36,074 nucleotides of DNA from Acidobacteriaceae bacterium (GTDB lineage Bacteria > Acidobacteriota > Terriglobia > Terriglobales > Acidobacteriaceae), in contig PLQW01000097.1 of assembly GCA_003160215.1 (NCBI GenBank), forward strand, positions 11,261 through 47,334, read 5' to 3'. Below the pieces are notes generated by a model that was not told the DNA's origin, did no database searches, and saw nothing but the letters and a program-made list of their open reading frames with translations. Shown piece by piece: positions 1 through 7,505 of this stretch (positions are counted from its first letter, which is position 1; every line of letters starts with the position of its first letter). Both the position numbers and the translations under genes were made by a program.

Positions 1-90
1 AATTCCGCCCCTGCGGGGCTAGATTTTGGGCCATCGTTTCCCCGTGGCAACTCAAAAACGGGTTCTCGAATAAGCTATAGAAGTCTCGCA
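1..90. repeat. Intergenic repeat copy A (left of NHL gene)
   Basis: The first ~90 bases contain a short CGCCCC-TGC-GGGGC hairpin followed by GGGGCTAGATTTTG, then a stretch with CGTGGCAACTCA and GGGTTCTC. The same words recur in the same order at about 1410-1475 (GCGGGGCTAGATTTTG, CGTGCCAACTCA, GAGTTCTC). It is non-coding by inspection and belongs to the dispersed palindromic intergenic repeats seen throughout the window. The copy is probably cut by the window start. Confidence 0.6.
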
Positions 91-114
91 CCACCTGATG
101 AACGAGATCGGCAG

Positions 115-1170
115 ATGATAGAACGAAAAACGGGCGCAAGAAACGTGAACGGCAAACCCCATATCGATTCCATCGATCCCATGTGCGCTCTGCCTGGAGG
201 CGAGATTCGCATTAGCGGCAGCGGACTTCGCCCCCCGGAACTGCGCCGGCCGCAGGTGCGATTTGGCGATGTGGATGGCTCGATCATCATCAGCGCGGAA
301 CAGTTCATCGTGGCGCGCGTGCCCGAAGGCGCCGCTTCAGGCCAAGTCGTGGTCGCAACCAATGGTTCCAAGAGCAATCCGGGAGAGGTACGGGTCGGCG
401 TTCCCATCGCGGAAAACCTGCACCCGGTCGCGAATCCGGCGATCGACGAAGAGGGCAACATTTACGTCACGTTCTCCGGTTCGCGCGGACAGAAGGTCCC
501 GGTTGCTATCTACCGGGTCGACAACAACTACAACGTGAAGCCATTCTTGCACGAAATGATGAACGCCACCGGGATGGCCTTCGACCGCGCGGGCAGTCTC
601 TATGTTTCCTCGCGTTATGACGGCACGGTGTACCGCGTGGCGCAGAACGGTACCATGACCTCGTACGCCGAAGGCATGGGCGTGGCGACCGGAATTGCCT
701 TCGACCCAGCCGGAAATCTCTACGTCGGCGATCGCAGCGGGACCATCTTCAAGATCGACCGCGACCGTCAGATCTTCGTGTTCGCCATGCTGGAGCCGAG
801 CGTGTCAGCCTATCATCTCGCCTTCGGCAACAACGGAAATCTGTACGTCACCGGCCCCACGACTTCGAGCTTCGATGCCATTCAGCAGATCGATCCTCAC
901 GGCGCCGTGAGCGTCTTCTACCGCGGACTCGGGCGCCCGCAGGGACTGGCGGTCGATGTTGACGGCAACCTCTATGTCGCGGCCTCGCTCAACGGCCGCC
1001 GGGGCATCGTGCGGGTTACACCCGATCGCAAGGCATCGTTGGTCGTATCGGGGCAAAACCTGGTTGGACTGGCGTTCGCCCGCGGCGCCTCTGCCGTGCT
1101 TGCCACCACCACCGGCGTGCATCACCTCTCGTGGGACATCGCGGGCCGGCGGCTGATTCCGGAGAATTAG
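115..1170 (+). CDS. TIG/IPT domain plus NHL-repeat beta-propeller protein
   Basis: This 351-residue protein has two parts. Residues ~20-105 look like an IPT/TIG immunoglobulin-like domain (ALPGGEIRISGSGL near its start, ending VVVATNGSKSNP). Residues ~110-345 contain repeated NHL/SMP-30-type blades with the recurring pattern G(I/L)AFD..GNLYV (for example GIAFDPAGNLYVGDRSG and GLAVDVDGNLYVAASL), predicted to form a beta-propeller. Such proteins bind ligands or partners, or hydrolyse lactones, but no catalytic residues can be assigned here. No signal peptide is visible at the chosen ATG, so the protein may be cytoplasmic or use a non-classical route. The ATG at 115 is preceded by a purine-rich GAACGAGATCGG with only a weak ribosome site. 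The gene stands alone, convergent with pnp, between two copies of one intergenic repeat. Confidence 0.8.
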   Translation: MIERKTGARNVNGKPHIDSIDPMCALPGGEIRISGSGLRPPELRRPQVRFGDVDGSIIISAEQFIVARVPEGAASGQVVVATNGSKSNPGEVRVGVPIAENLHPVANPAIDEEGNIYVTFSGSRGQKVPVAIYRVDNNYNVKPFLHEMMNATGMAFDRAGSLYVSSRYDGTVYRVAQNGTMTSYAEGMGVATGIAFDPAGNLYVGDRSGTIFKIDRDRQIFVFAMLEPSVSAYHLAFGNNGNLYVTGPTTSSFDAIQQIDPHGAVSVFYRGLGRPQGLAVDVDGNLYVAASLNGRRGIVRVTPDRKASLVVSGQNLVGLAFARGASAVLATTTGVHHLSWDIAGRRLIPEN

Positions 1171-1521
1171 CAATTAGCACTAGGCATTTAGCATTTGGCA
1201 CTTAGCTGCGGGTAAATACAGCTTCGCCGTGCCGCCCCATATCGTTCAACTCCGGTGTGGACTGTCAAAAAGGCACGCTCGCTTCGTGCCGGCCCTGAAG
1301 GGGCTCTCATTCTTGTGGGCGATTTACCCAGGGCTTACGTCCTAGGCTAAAACCAATTCCGCCCCTCCTCCATCCCATTTCGCGCAAAAGCGGCGCGAAG
1401 TGGGGACCCCGGCTGCGGGGCTAGATTTTGCGCAATCGTTCCACCGTGCCAACTCAGAACGAGTTCTCACACATGCTCTGAACGTCCGCTCTACCCGTGC
1501 TGGAGCCACTCAGGAAACGCT
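1171..1521. repeat. Gene-free stretch with repeat copy B
   Basis: No gene is visible between the NHL gene and pnp. The first ~35 bases are a degenerate run of TTAGCA/TTAGCAC-like words. A hairpin-like segment CCCAGGGCTTACGTCCTAGG lies near 1327-1347, followed by a second copy of the repeat found at 1-90 (about 1410-1475). The word CCGCTCTACCCGT at about 1488-1500 also appears at about 17.8 kb and 27.3 kb. No T-tract terminator was recognised for either convergent gene. Confidence 0.55.
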
Positions 1522-3864
1522 CTACCGCCGCGGTCCGCCGCGGCGAGGGCCGCGATCTCCGCCGCGTCCGCCACCCGGTCCGCTACGGCCTCCGCGACTG
1601 GGGCCACCGCCGTGATGACCACCGTCGTGTCTGCTGCCAGCGGGCTCACGACGCTCACCATCGCGATTGAAATTCTGCTCGGAGCTCGGCTCGTCTGCTT
1701 TTTCGTGCCCACCCTCGAAGGTCACCGCACCTTCACCCTCGGGCGCAGGCTCGCCGCCCTCCGCCACCATCTTGGCGCGCTGCTCTTTCAGAATGGCCTT
1801 GCGCGATAGCTTGATGCGATTGCCTTCCACGGCCAGAACTTTCACCAGGACCTGGTCACCTTCCTTCAGTTCGTCGCGAACATCGTTGATGCGGTGCTCG
1901 GCGACTTCGCTGATGTGCAGCAGTCCATCGGTACCCGGCAGAATCTCGACAAACGCTCCGAAGTCAGCCAGGCGCGTGACCTTGCCGAGATAAGTCTTGC
2001 CCACCTCAGCGGTCGCGGTGATGTCGCCAATCATCTGCAAGGCCTTGGCAGCGGCCACTTGATCGCTGGACGAAACATTCACCTTGCCGGTATCTTCCAC
2101 GTCGATCTTCACGCCGGTCTGTTCGATGATTCCGCGAATCACCTTGCCGCCCGGTCCGATGAGGTCGCGGATCTTGTCGGTCGGAATCTGCAATGTGTAG
2201 AAGCGGGGCGCAAATTCGCTGATCTTGGTGCGCGGCTCGCCGATCACCTCGGTCATCTTGTCGAGGATGAACAACCGGCCGTGGCGGGCCTGCTCCAGCG
2301 CCTCGCGCATGATCTGCGAGGTGATGCCCATCACCTTGATATCCATCTGCAACGCGGTGATTCCATCGCGAGTGCCGGCCACCTTGAAGTCCATGTCGCC
2401 GTAATGATCTTCCGCGCCGGCGATGTCGGTGAGGATCGCATAATCTTCAGCTTCCTTCACCAAGCCCATGGCAACTCCGGCAACCGAGGCTTTCAGCGGA
2501 ACGCCGGCATCCATCATGCTCAGCGAAGCGCCGCAGACCGTCGCCATCGACGACGATCCGTTCGACTCCAAAATGTCGGAGACCACGCGCATGGCGTACG
2601 GCCAATCTTCTTGTGACGGCAGCACTCCTAAGAGCGCACGCTCCGCTAATGCGCCGTGCCCGATCTCTCGGCGACCCGCTCCGCGCAGGAACGCGACTTC
2701 GCCAACCGAGAACGGAGGGAAGTTGTAGTGCAGCATGAAGCGCTTCCTGGCTTCGCCCTCGAAGGCTTCCAGGCGCTGCATGTCTTCGCCAGTGCCGAGC
2801 GTGGTCGTAACCAACGCCTGGGTTTCACCACGGGTGAAGATTGACGAGCCGTGGGTGCGAGGCAGCACTCCGACCTCAATCCAGATATCGCGAATCTGGT
2901 CGAACTTGCGCCCGTCCGGACGGCGACGGTCTTTGATTACCTGCGCACGGAAGATCTGCTCGCGCAGAAGATCGAAGTACTTGCCAGCCTTCTTGCGCCC
3001 AGCTTCGTCCTCTTCGGGAATGGCGCTCTTGATTTCGTCTTTGAGCTGCTTGATGAGCGTGTAGCTCTCGTTCTTGGGATGCTTCTCGGTGTTGATGGCA
3101 TCCAGCAGACGATCGCCCAGCCTGGAACGAAGCTCGCCCAGATAGGCCTCGTCAATCACGACCGGCTCGACGGTCCGCTTCGCCTTACCAACTTTTTTCG
3201 CCAGGTCACTGATCGCAGCGCAGATCTTCTTGATCTGCTCATGGCCGAACTCGATGCCCTGCACTACGGTTTCTTCCGAAACTTCCTTAGCGCCGGACTC
3301 GATCATGACAATGCCGTCAGCGGTGCCAACGACCATCAGGTTCAGCTTCCCAGACCGCTGCTCATCGTAGGTGGGATTGATGATGAAATTTCCGTCCACC
3401 TGGCCGACGCGAACCGCGCCGATGGGGCCGTGAAATGGAATGTCGGAGACGCTCAGCGCAACCGAGGCACCGTTGATGCCAGCGACGTCGGGGTCGTTCT
3501 CCGTGTCCGCCGAGAGAACCATCGCAATGACCTGCGTTTCGCAGCGGAACCCTTCGGGGAACAGTGGCCGGATGGGCCGGTCAATCTGGCGGCTGGTCAG
3601 AATTTCGCGCTCGCTGGGCCGCCCTTCGCGCTTGATAAAGCCGCCGGGTATGCGTCCGGCAGCATAGGTGTACTCGCGGTAGTCGACGGTGAGGGGGAAG
3701 AAATCAATGCCCTCACGGGGGTCAGGGTTGGCGCAGGCGGTGGCGAGAACAACGTTGTCGCCGATGCGCACAATGCAGGAACCGTGGGCCTGCTTGGCTA
3801 ATTTTCCGGTTTCAAAGTGGATGGACTTGCCGCCGTGCAGCTCGACCGTAACTTCATGCTTCAT
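1522..3864 (-). CDS. pnp: Polyribonucleotide nucleotidyltransferase (PNPase)
   Basis: PNPase degrades RNA 3'-to-5' by phosphorolysis and can add nucleotides in reverse; it acts in the cytoplasm as a trimer, often within a degradosome. The 780-residue protein has the full family order: first RNase PH domain (residues ~10-140), all-alpha linker (~240-320), second RNase PH domain (~325-530) with the active-site motif GDMDFKVAGT, a KH domain (~555-610) with the GPGG loop, and an S1 domain (~620-690, GKVTRLADFGAFVEILPG). The last ~60 residues are an Arg/Gly-rich low-complexity tail (GGGRGGDRGPRRGG), longer than in E. coli and probably RNA-binding. AAGGAAC lies 10 bases before the ATG. The gene is downstream of rpsO on the same strand, the usual rpsO-pnp order, with a ~280-base gap. 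Confidence 0.98.
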   Translation of the reverse strand: MKHEVTVELHGGKSIHFETGKLAKQAHGSCIVRIGDNVVLATACANPDPREGIDFFPLTVDYREYTYAAGRIPGGFIKREGRPSEREILTSRQIDRPIRPLFPEGFRCETQVIAMVLSADTENDPDVAGINGASVALSVSDIPFHGPIGAVRVGQVDGNFIINPTYDEQRSGKLNLMVVGTADGIVMIESGAKEVSEETVVQGIEFGHEQIKKICAAISDLAKKVGKAKRTVEPVVIDEAYLGELRSRLGDRLLDAINTEKHPKNESYTLIKQLKDEIKSAIPEEDEAGRKKAGKYFDLLREQIFRAQVIKDRRRPDGRKFDQIRDIWIEVGVLPRTHGSSIFTRGETQALVTTTLGTGEDMQRLEAFEGEARKRFMLHYNFPPFSVGEVAFLRGAGRREIGHGALAERALLGVLPSQEDWPYAMRVVSDILESNGSSSMATVCGASLSMMDAGVPLKASVAGVAMGLVKEAEDYAILTDIAGAEDHYGDMDFKVAGTRDGITALQMDIKVMGITSQIMREALEQARHGRLFILDKMTEVIGEPRTKISEFAPRFYTLQIPTDKIRDLIGPGGKVIRGIIEQTGVKIDVEDTGKVNVSSSDQVAAAKALQMIGDITATAEVGKTYLGKVTRLADFGAFVEILPGTDGLLHISEVAEHRINDVRDELKEGDQVLVKVLAVEGNRIKLSRKAILKEQRAKMVAEGGEPAPEGEGAVTFEGGHEKADEPSSEQNFNRDGERREPAGSRHDGGHHGGGPSRGGRSGPGGGRGGDRGPRRGGPRR

Positions 3865-4143
3865 TTCTTAAGTTCCTTCCGTTCCGAACGCAACCGATAG
3901 GGGCCCTTGTTCGCCGCCGTTGTGGAATGCGGATACGCCTCGGCTCGCGCTCTTGATACCGCGCGCAAGACGTGGTTGTAACTACGACGGGAGATGGAGT
4001 GGAAAACTCGTCCGCCAAGAGAAACCGGACGAACCCCGCTGGGACGCCGAGGCGCCGCGAGGGTCCGCGCAGATTGAGGCATGTATCGACGCACAATACG
4101 CCAGAAACGTTGTTGTTCAGTGGCTGGCAAACCGCGGGCTTCG

Positions 4144-4410
4144 TTACTTTCGTATGCCGAGCTTCTGAATGACAGTCTTATACCGTTCGGTATCCGACTT
4201 TCTGAGGTAATCGAGCAGGCCACGACGCCGGCTCACCATCATGAGAAGACCGCGCCGGGAGGCATGGTCCTTCTTATGCGTCTTAAAATGCTCCGTCAAT
4301 TCACCAATCCGTGTACTCAGGATCGCGATCTGCACCTCGGGCGAACCGGTGTCGGTCGCGTGAGTGCGGTGTTGGTCAATCACAGCGGCTTTTTTCTCTG
4401 GGGCTAACAC
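4144..4410 (-). CDS. rpsO: 30S ribosomal protein S15
   Basis: The 88-residue protein is full-length S15, which binds 16S rRNA early in small-subunit assembly. Diagnostic stretches are [34 protein letters not shown] and [13 protein letters not shown]. The start codon is GTG. The best upstream purine run, AGGAG, sits about 13 bases away, rather far, but no ATG or closer site lies in frame, so the start is inferred from alignment with the family. A weak candidate promoter (TAGACA at 4454-4459, 17-base spacer, TAAAGA at 4431-4436, minus strand) precedes it. In many bacteria S15 represses its own mRNA through a leader structure; none was resolved here. pnp follows downstream. Confidence 0.97.
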   Translation of the reverse strand: MLAPEKKAAVIDQHRTHATDTGSPEVQIAILSTRIGELTEHFKTHKKDHASRRGLLMMVSRRRGLLDYLRKSDTERYKTVIQKLGIRK

Positions 4411-4633
4411 TGAATCGGCTGAGCTCCTACTCTTTAATCGTATGTTGTTACGCTGTCTAGGATAACATGCACCCGCGAGAACGGCAAAAGGAGCAGCGGC
4501 GGAAGATTCGTTTCGGACGATGCCGCGAGTCTTCGATGGACCATCATTGGCGACTTGCCACCGCCCGAGCCCGAGCTGAACACGTTACAAATCAATCGTG
4601 CAGGCGAATCAGCAACAGCTTCCGGAGGCTTGA

Positions 4634-4861
4634 GTGGGTATTTTAGCAACTGCGGCAGATGAGCGAGTGGCGGACGTAACTTTCGATCAGGACACGCTAA
4701 GCGTTCGTCTGAAGGGTGGCCGCACGATCTCGGTCCCGCTGGCATGGTATCCGAAGCTGTTCCATGCCACCGCCGAGCAGCGCCGCAACTGGAACGTTGC
4801 CGGTGGCGGGGACGGTATCCATTGGCCAGACATTGACGAAGACATCAGCATCGAGGGCTGA
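4634..4861 (+). CDS. DUF2442 domain protein, orphan
   Basis: This small protein (75 residues) carries the hallmarks of DUF2442: VTFDQDTLSVRLKGGRTISVPLAWYPKL in the first half and GIHWPDIDEDISIEG at the end. The GTG start at 4634 is preceded by GGAGG five bases upstream, which fixes it. DUF2442 proteins are often found next to DUF4160 proteins and have been suggested to act as the antitoxin half of a toxin-antitoxin pair. No DUF4160 reading frame is visible in the ~220 bases upstream or downstream, so this looks like an orphan. The coding sequence ends directly after the SIEG motif, with almost no C-terminal tail. It lies head-on to the TIR gene. Confidence 0.85.
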   Translation: MGILATAADERVADVTFDQDTLSVRLKGGRTISVPLAWYPKLFHATAEQRRNWNVAGGGDGIHWPDIDEDISIEG

Positions 4862-5025
4862 CTGCGGGAAGCGCCGGCTGCCACCCAAGCAAGAGAACAT
4901 CGAGTCGGGTATCCACTTGGGTTGAAAATCATGGCCCCTCCTCGTGATAGTCCTGGTCGGTTTGGGGATTCAAACGACCAATCCCTGGCGAGTAGTCGCC
5001 AATGGGTTTGCAGAATCGAGAACCT

Positions 5026-6048
5026 TTAGTGGTTCTTATTGACTATCCGACCGATGGCTTCGACGAGCCTCTCCAGTCCATTAGAAGCGAAGTAATCTAT
5101 CCATTGGAGTGCTCTGAGACCGGCGGGCAGCTCTACGTTGTCGAGACGAACTGGAAGCACCGGCGTTCCGCCTCTCCTCCCGGACAGCCGCTGTGCTATC
5201 TCAACTTCCTTCAGAGCCCATCCCCGAACAAACTGTGACTTGGAGGAGAGAAGCAACAGGATCACCTTACTCTGGCGAATAGCTCTCTCCAGTTCCGAAT
5301 GCAGCATTTGTCCTGGTAACAAATTCTTGGCATCCATCCAAACTCCGTACCCGGCCGCCCGAAGTGCTTGATATATCAGCTGGGCCTGATCGCGATCGGC
5401 GAAACTGTACCCTAGAAAAATCTCCGGAGCGTGACCTGCAGTCGCAATTGCCACTGAGGATGTACCAAAGTCAACTGAAATTTCGCGGGGCGTATGTGTC
5501 CTGACGGGCCTAGCCTCTGATTTGGCAATGTCGTTATTGGCCTGTATCAGCTGCCGAATCAGGTGCTCCCGGACATTTCGTTCAAACTCCAGCGGTGTCT
5601 GATATGTCCAATAAAGCACGCCCAGTCTCTCGAGTTTTTTGCGAAACTCGACAACTTTACGAAACTGCGAGATCGCTTCCAATTCTGGGGTGTAGAAAGG
5701 CGTGGTTCGAAAATAGAACATGATCTTCGGGCGCCCATGGTTCTTGAACAAACGATAAGCTCTCTCGAATTCTTCACCTGTTCCAGACTTGTTTCGCTTG
5801 GTTGGAGACCCGAATCGTTGCCACATCATCCCTACGAAGATGTCAAAGTCGCCTATTTGGCGGTTTATCACTGCCTGGGCGTCGTCACCAACGTCCGGCA
5901 CCGCATGGGTCTCCCATCGCACAGCGTCCAGTTGCAATCCAAGAGGGCCGGAGAAAATGCGATGAACTTCCGAGACAACGAGCGAGGCTATGTCGCGTTC
6001 GTCAGGAACATCTCCGGGTGAAGCAATGAATACTCGGATCGGATTCAT
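5026..6048 (-). CDS. DUF4062-TIR domain protein (candidate NAD-cleaving defence effector)
   Basis: The protein is 340 residues from the ATG at 6048. An in-frame GTG at 6081 would add 11 residues, but its AGGAG is only two bases away; the ATG gives the better fit to DUF4062, which begins IRVFIASPGDVPDERD. Residues ~4-110 are DUF4062 (FDIFVGMMWQRFGSP, GTGEEFERAY). A linker follows, and ~208-325 form a TIR domain: EIFLGYSFADRDQAQ, the BB-loop region YGVWMDAKNLLPGQ, then VILLLLSSKS and W277-A-L-K-E281. The WxxKE spacing matches the catalytic Glu region of SARM1-type TIR NADases, so NAD cleavage is plausible but unproven. No membrane segment is seen. GC is ~50% in two sampled lines (31/60 and 29/60), lower than neighbouring housekeeping genes, suggesting acquisition. 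higBA lies directly upstream on the same strand. Confidence 0.85.
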   Translation of the reverse strand: MNPIRVFIASPGDVPDERDIASLVVSEVHRIFSGPLGLQLDAVRWETHAVPDVGDDAQAVINRQIGDFDIFVGMMWQRFGSPTKRNKSGTGEEFERAYRLFKNHGRPKIMFYFRTTPFYTPELEAISQFRKVVEFRKKLERLGVLYWTYQTPLEFERNVREHLIRQLIQANNDIAKSEARPVRTHTPREISVDFGTSSVAIATAGHAPEIFLGYSFADRDQAQLIYQALRAAGYGVWMDAKNLLPGQMLHSELERAIRQSKVILLLLSSKSQFVRGWALKEVEIAQRLSGRRGGTPVLPVRLDNVELPAGLRALQWIDYFASNGLERLVEAIGRIVNKNH

Positions 6049-6105
6049 TTTAGTCCGGAGGTTACTAACAGCTTTATGCACGACTCCTGTCTGCGTGTCC
6101 TATTC

Positions 6106-6127
6106 TAGCGCGCCAGGCAGCGCGCTA
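6106..6127 (-). terminator. Inverted repeat spanning the higA stop codon
   Basis: TAGCGCGC and GCGCGCTA form a perfect 8-base inverted repeat around a 6-base loop, and the first arm contains the higA TAG stop. No T-run follows, so it is not a standard intrinsic terminator. It could act as an attenuator or mRNA 3' protector between higBA and the TIR gene. Confidence 0.45.
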
Positions 6128-6451
6128 TGAACGATTTGAATCTACCGACGGGGCCACCAAAGGACGCACGTCGCGCACAATGGTGCGTTGCAGTTCGTCT
6201 TGCGCGACCTCCAGGTCGTAGCTGGATTGGGCGTTCATCCAGAAGCGCGCGCTGGTGTTGAAATAGCGTCCCAGCCGTAGCGCCGTATCGGGAGTGATGC
6301 CGCGCCGCTCATGCACAATCTCGGTGACGCGTGTCACGGGCACACGCAGATCGAGCGCCAGCCGGTTCATGCTGATACGCAGCGGCTTGATGAAATCTTC
6401 GCGCAGAATTTCGCCGGGATGAATGGGCGGAAGTCTTTCGGATTTGGCCAT
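6125..6451 (-). CDS. higA: HigA-family antitoxin
   Basis: HigA neutralises the HigB mRNA interferase and represses its own promoter through a helix-turn-helix. The 108-residue protein begins MAKSERLPPIHPGEILREDF, the standard opening of HigA/VapI-type XRE antitoxins, with the HTH around residues 25-60 (ISMNRLALDLRVPVTRVTEI, then TPDTALRLGRYFNTSARFW). The start is fixed by AGGAGG eight bases before the ATG at 6451; a longer frame from 6526 overlaps higB and is unlikely. The gene begins eight bases after the higB stop, and the Shine-Dalgarno overlaps that stop, so translation is probably coupled. The order toxin-then-antitoxin is typical for higBA. Confidence 0.93.
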   Translation of the reverse strand: MAKSERLPPIHPGEILREDFIKPLRISMNRLALDLRVPVTRVTEIVHERRGITPDTALRLGRYFNTSARFWMNAQSSYDLEVAQDELQRTIVRDVRPLVAPSVDSNRS

Positions 6452-6459
6452 GTGTCCTC

Positions 6460-6738
6460 CTAGTGATAGTCCACGATTTCCACATCGTAGGCATCGCCGC
6501 CGCGCCAAACAAAACAGATGCGCCACTGGTCGTTGATGCGGATGCTGTGCTGCCCCACTCGATCTCCCTTCAATGCTTCCAAGTGATTGCCTGGTGGAGA
6601 CTTCAAATCGCGAAGCTCGACGGCGATATCCAACTGCCGTAGCTTGCGCTGGGCCACGCGCTCGAAAACCCGAAAGCGTTTGACTCGCTGCCGGCCATGA
6701 AGCTGCTCGGTCTCAGGCGACCGGAACGACTTGATCAC
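6460..6738 (-). CDS. higB: HigB-family toxin (RelE/ParE superfamily mRNA interferase)
   Basis: This 92-residue protein has the HigB signature in order: MIKSF at the start, RRKL-like VAQRKLRQLD, LRDLKSPPGNHLEALKGDR, then QHSIRINDQWRICFVW and VEIVDYH at the end. HigB cleaves mRNA on the ribosome and is inhibited by HigA. The start is GTG at 6738, chosen because MIKSF is the conserved beginning; the purine run GAGAGG abuts it, too close for a normal ribosome site, so translation may start on a very short or leaderless mRNA. All conserved blocks are present, so the toxin appears intact. A perfect palindrome lies 14 bases upstream. Confidence 0.94.
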   Translation of the reverse strand: MIKSFRSPETEQLHGRQRVKRFRVFERVAQRKLRQLDIAVELRDLKSPPGNHLEALKGDRVGQHSIRINDQWRICFVWRGGDAYDVEIVDYH

Positions 6739-6751
6739 CCTCTCAGCGTAT

Positions 6752-6764
6752 AACGCTTAGCGTT
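6752..6764. promoter_or_regulatory. Palindromic operator upstream of higB
   Basis: AACGCTTAGCGTT is a perfect 6-1-6 palindrome 14 bases upstream of the higB start. On the minus strand it follows TTTACA and precedes TATACG, a possible though short-spaced (15-base) promoter. HigA is expected to bind such a site and repress the operon; this is inferred from the family. Confidence 0.6.
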
Positions 6765-6797
6765 CAATGTAAAGCGTAATCGAAAACCGGCGGGACA

Positions 6798-7493
6798 TTA
6801 CGCCAGCAACCGTGCCACCACCGCCTGCACGTGGATCTGCGTAGTATCCAGCAACGGGATGCCGCATGCCTCATCGCCGCGGAGAATCAATGGCAGTTCG
6901 GTGCCGCCCAGAATGACGGCCTGGATCCGATGCTGCTGCTTCATGCTTTCGATGATTTCCAGCAGCCTCTCGCGTGTCTCCGGCAGAAACACACCCTCTA
7001 ACAACTCGGCTATGTACTTGTCGTGGATATAGTCCTGCTCGTCTTCCTCAGGCACGACCAGCATAATTCCCTTCCTGGAAAAGACGTCCGGATAGAAGCG
7101 GGCCTGCATGGTGTAGCGGGTTCCGAGCAAGCCAGCTTTGGTAATCCCACGTCGCCCAGCCTCTGCGCATGTTGCCTCGACGATGCTGATCAAAGGGATG
7201 GGCGAGCGCTGCTGAACTTCATCGAATACGATATGCGGGGTATTGGCGGCAATTATGCCGAAGTCCGCGCCTGCGCGGGCCAGCTTTTGCAGTTCGTCAA
7301 CCAGGTAGTTGGTGACTTCGCTCAACTGATTTGCGCCCATCCAAGCGAGCAGCTTCGTCACATCGATGCTGTTGATGATGATAGAGGGATAACTTCCGTC
7401 CTGTCTCAATTGGCGGTAGCCGGCAATCAACGAGCGGTAATACTCCACCGTTGATTCCGGGCCGATTCCACCAAGCATCCCAACCGTTGTCAT
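6798..7493 (-). CDS. Aspartate/glutamate racemase family protein lacking both catalytic cysteines
   Basis: The 231-residue protein is a full-length Asp/Glu racemase superfamily member: MLGGIGPESTVEYY at the N-terminus, IIAANTPHIVFDEVQ around residue 83, LGTRYTMQARFY near 130, ILGGTELPLIL around 197 and DTTQIHVQAVV near the end. Active members use two acid/base residues, normally cysteines (Thr83 and Cys197 in E. coli YgeA). Here those positions are Ala83 and Gly197, read directly from GCC and GGC codons, so ordinary racemisation is doubtful; the protein may have another activity or represent a distinct subfamily. It starts 12 bases after the M13 peptidase stop on the same strand and is probably co-transcribed with it. 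Confidence 0.88.
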   Translation of the reverse strand: MTTVGMLGGIGPESTVEYYRSLIAGYRQLRQDGSYPSIIINSIDVTKLLAWMGANQLSEVTNYLVDELQKLARAGADFGIIAANTPHIVFDEVQQRSPIPLISIVEATCAEAGRRGITKAGLLGTRYTMQARFYPDVFSRKGIMLVVPEEDEQDYIHDKYIAELLEGVFLPETRERLLEIIESMKQQHRIQAVILGGTELPLILRGDEACGIPLLDTTQIHVQAVVARLLA

Positions 7494-7505
7494 GTCTCGA
7501 GCGCT

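Noticed and set aside
2851-3801. A 316-codon plus-strand frame opposite pnp
   Set aside because: Antisense shadow of a certain pnp gene, with no domain or ribosome site.
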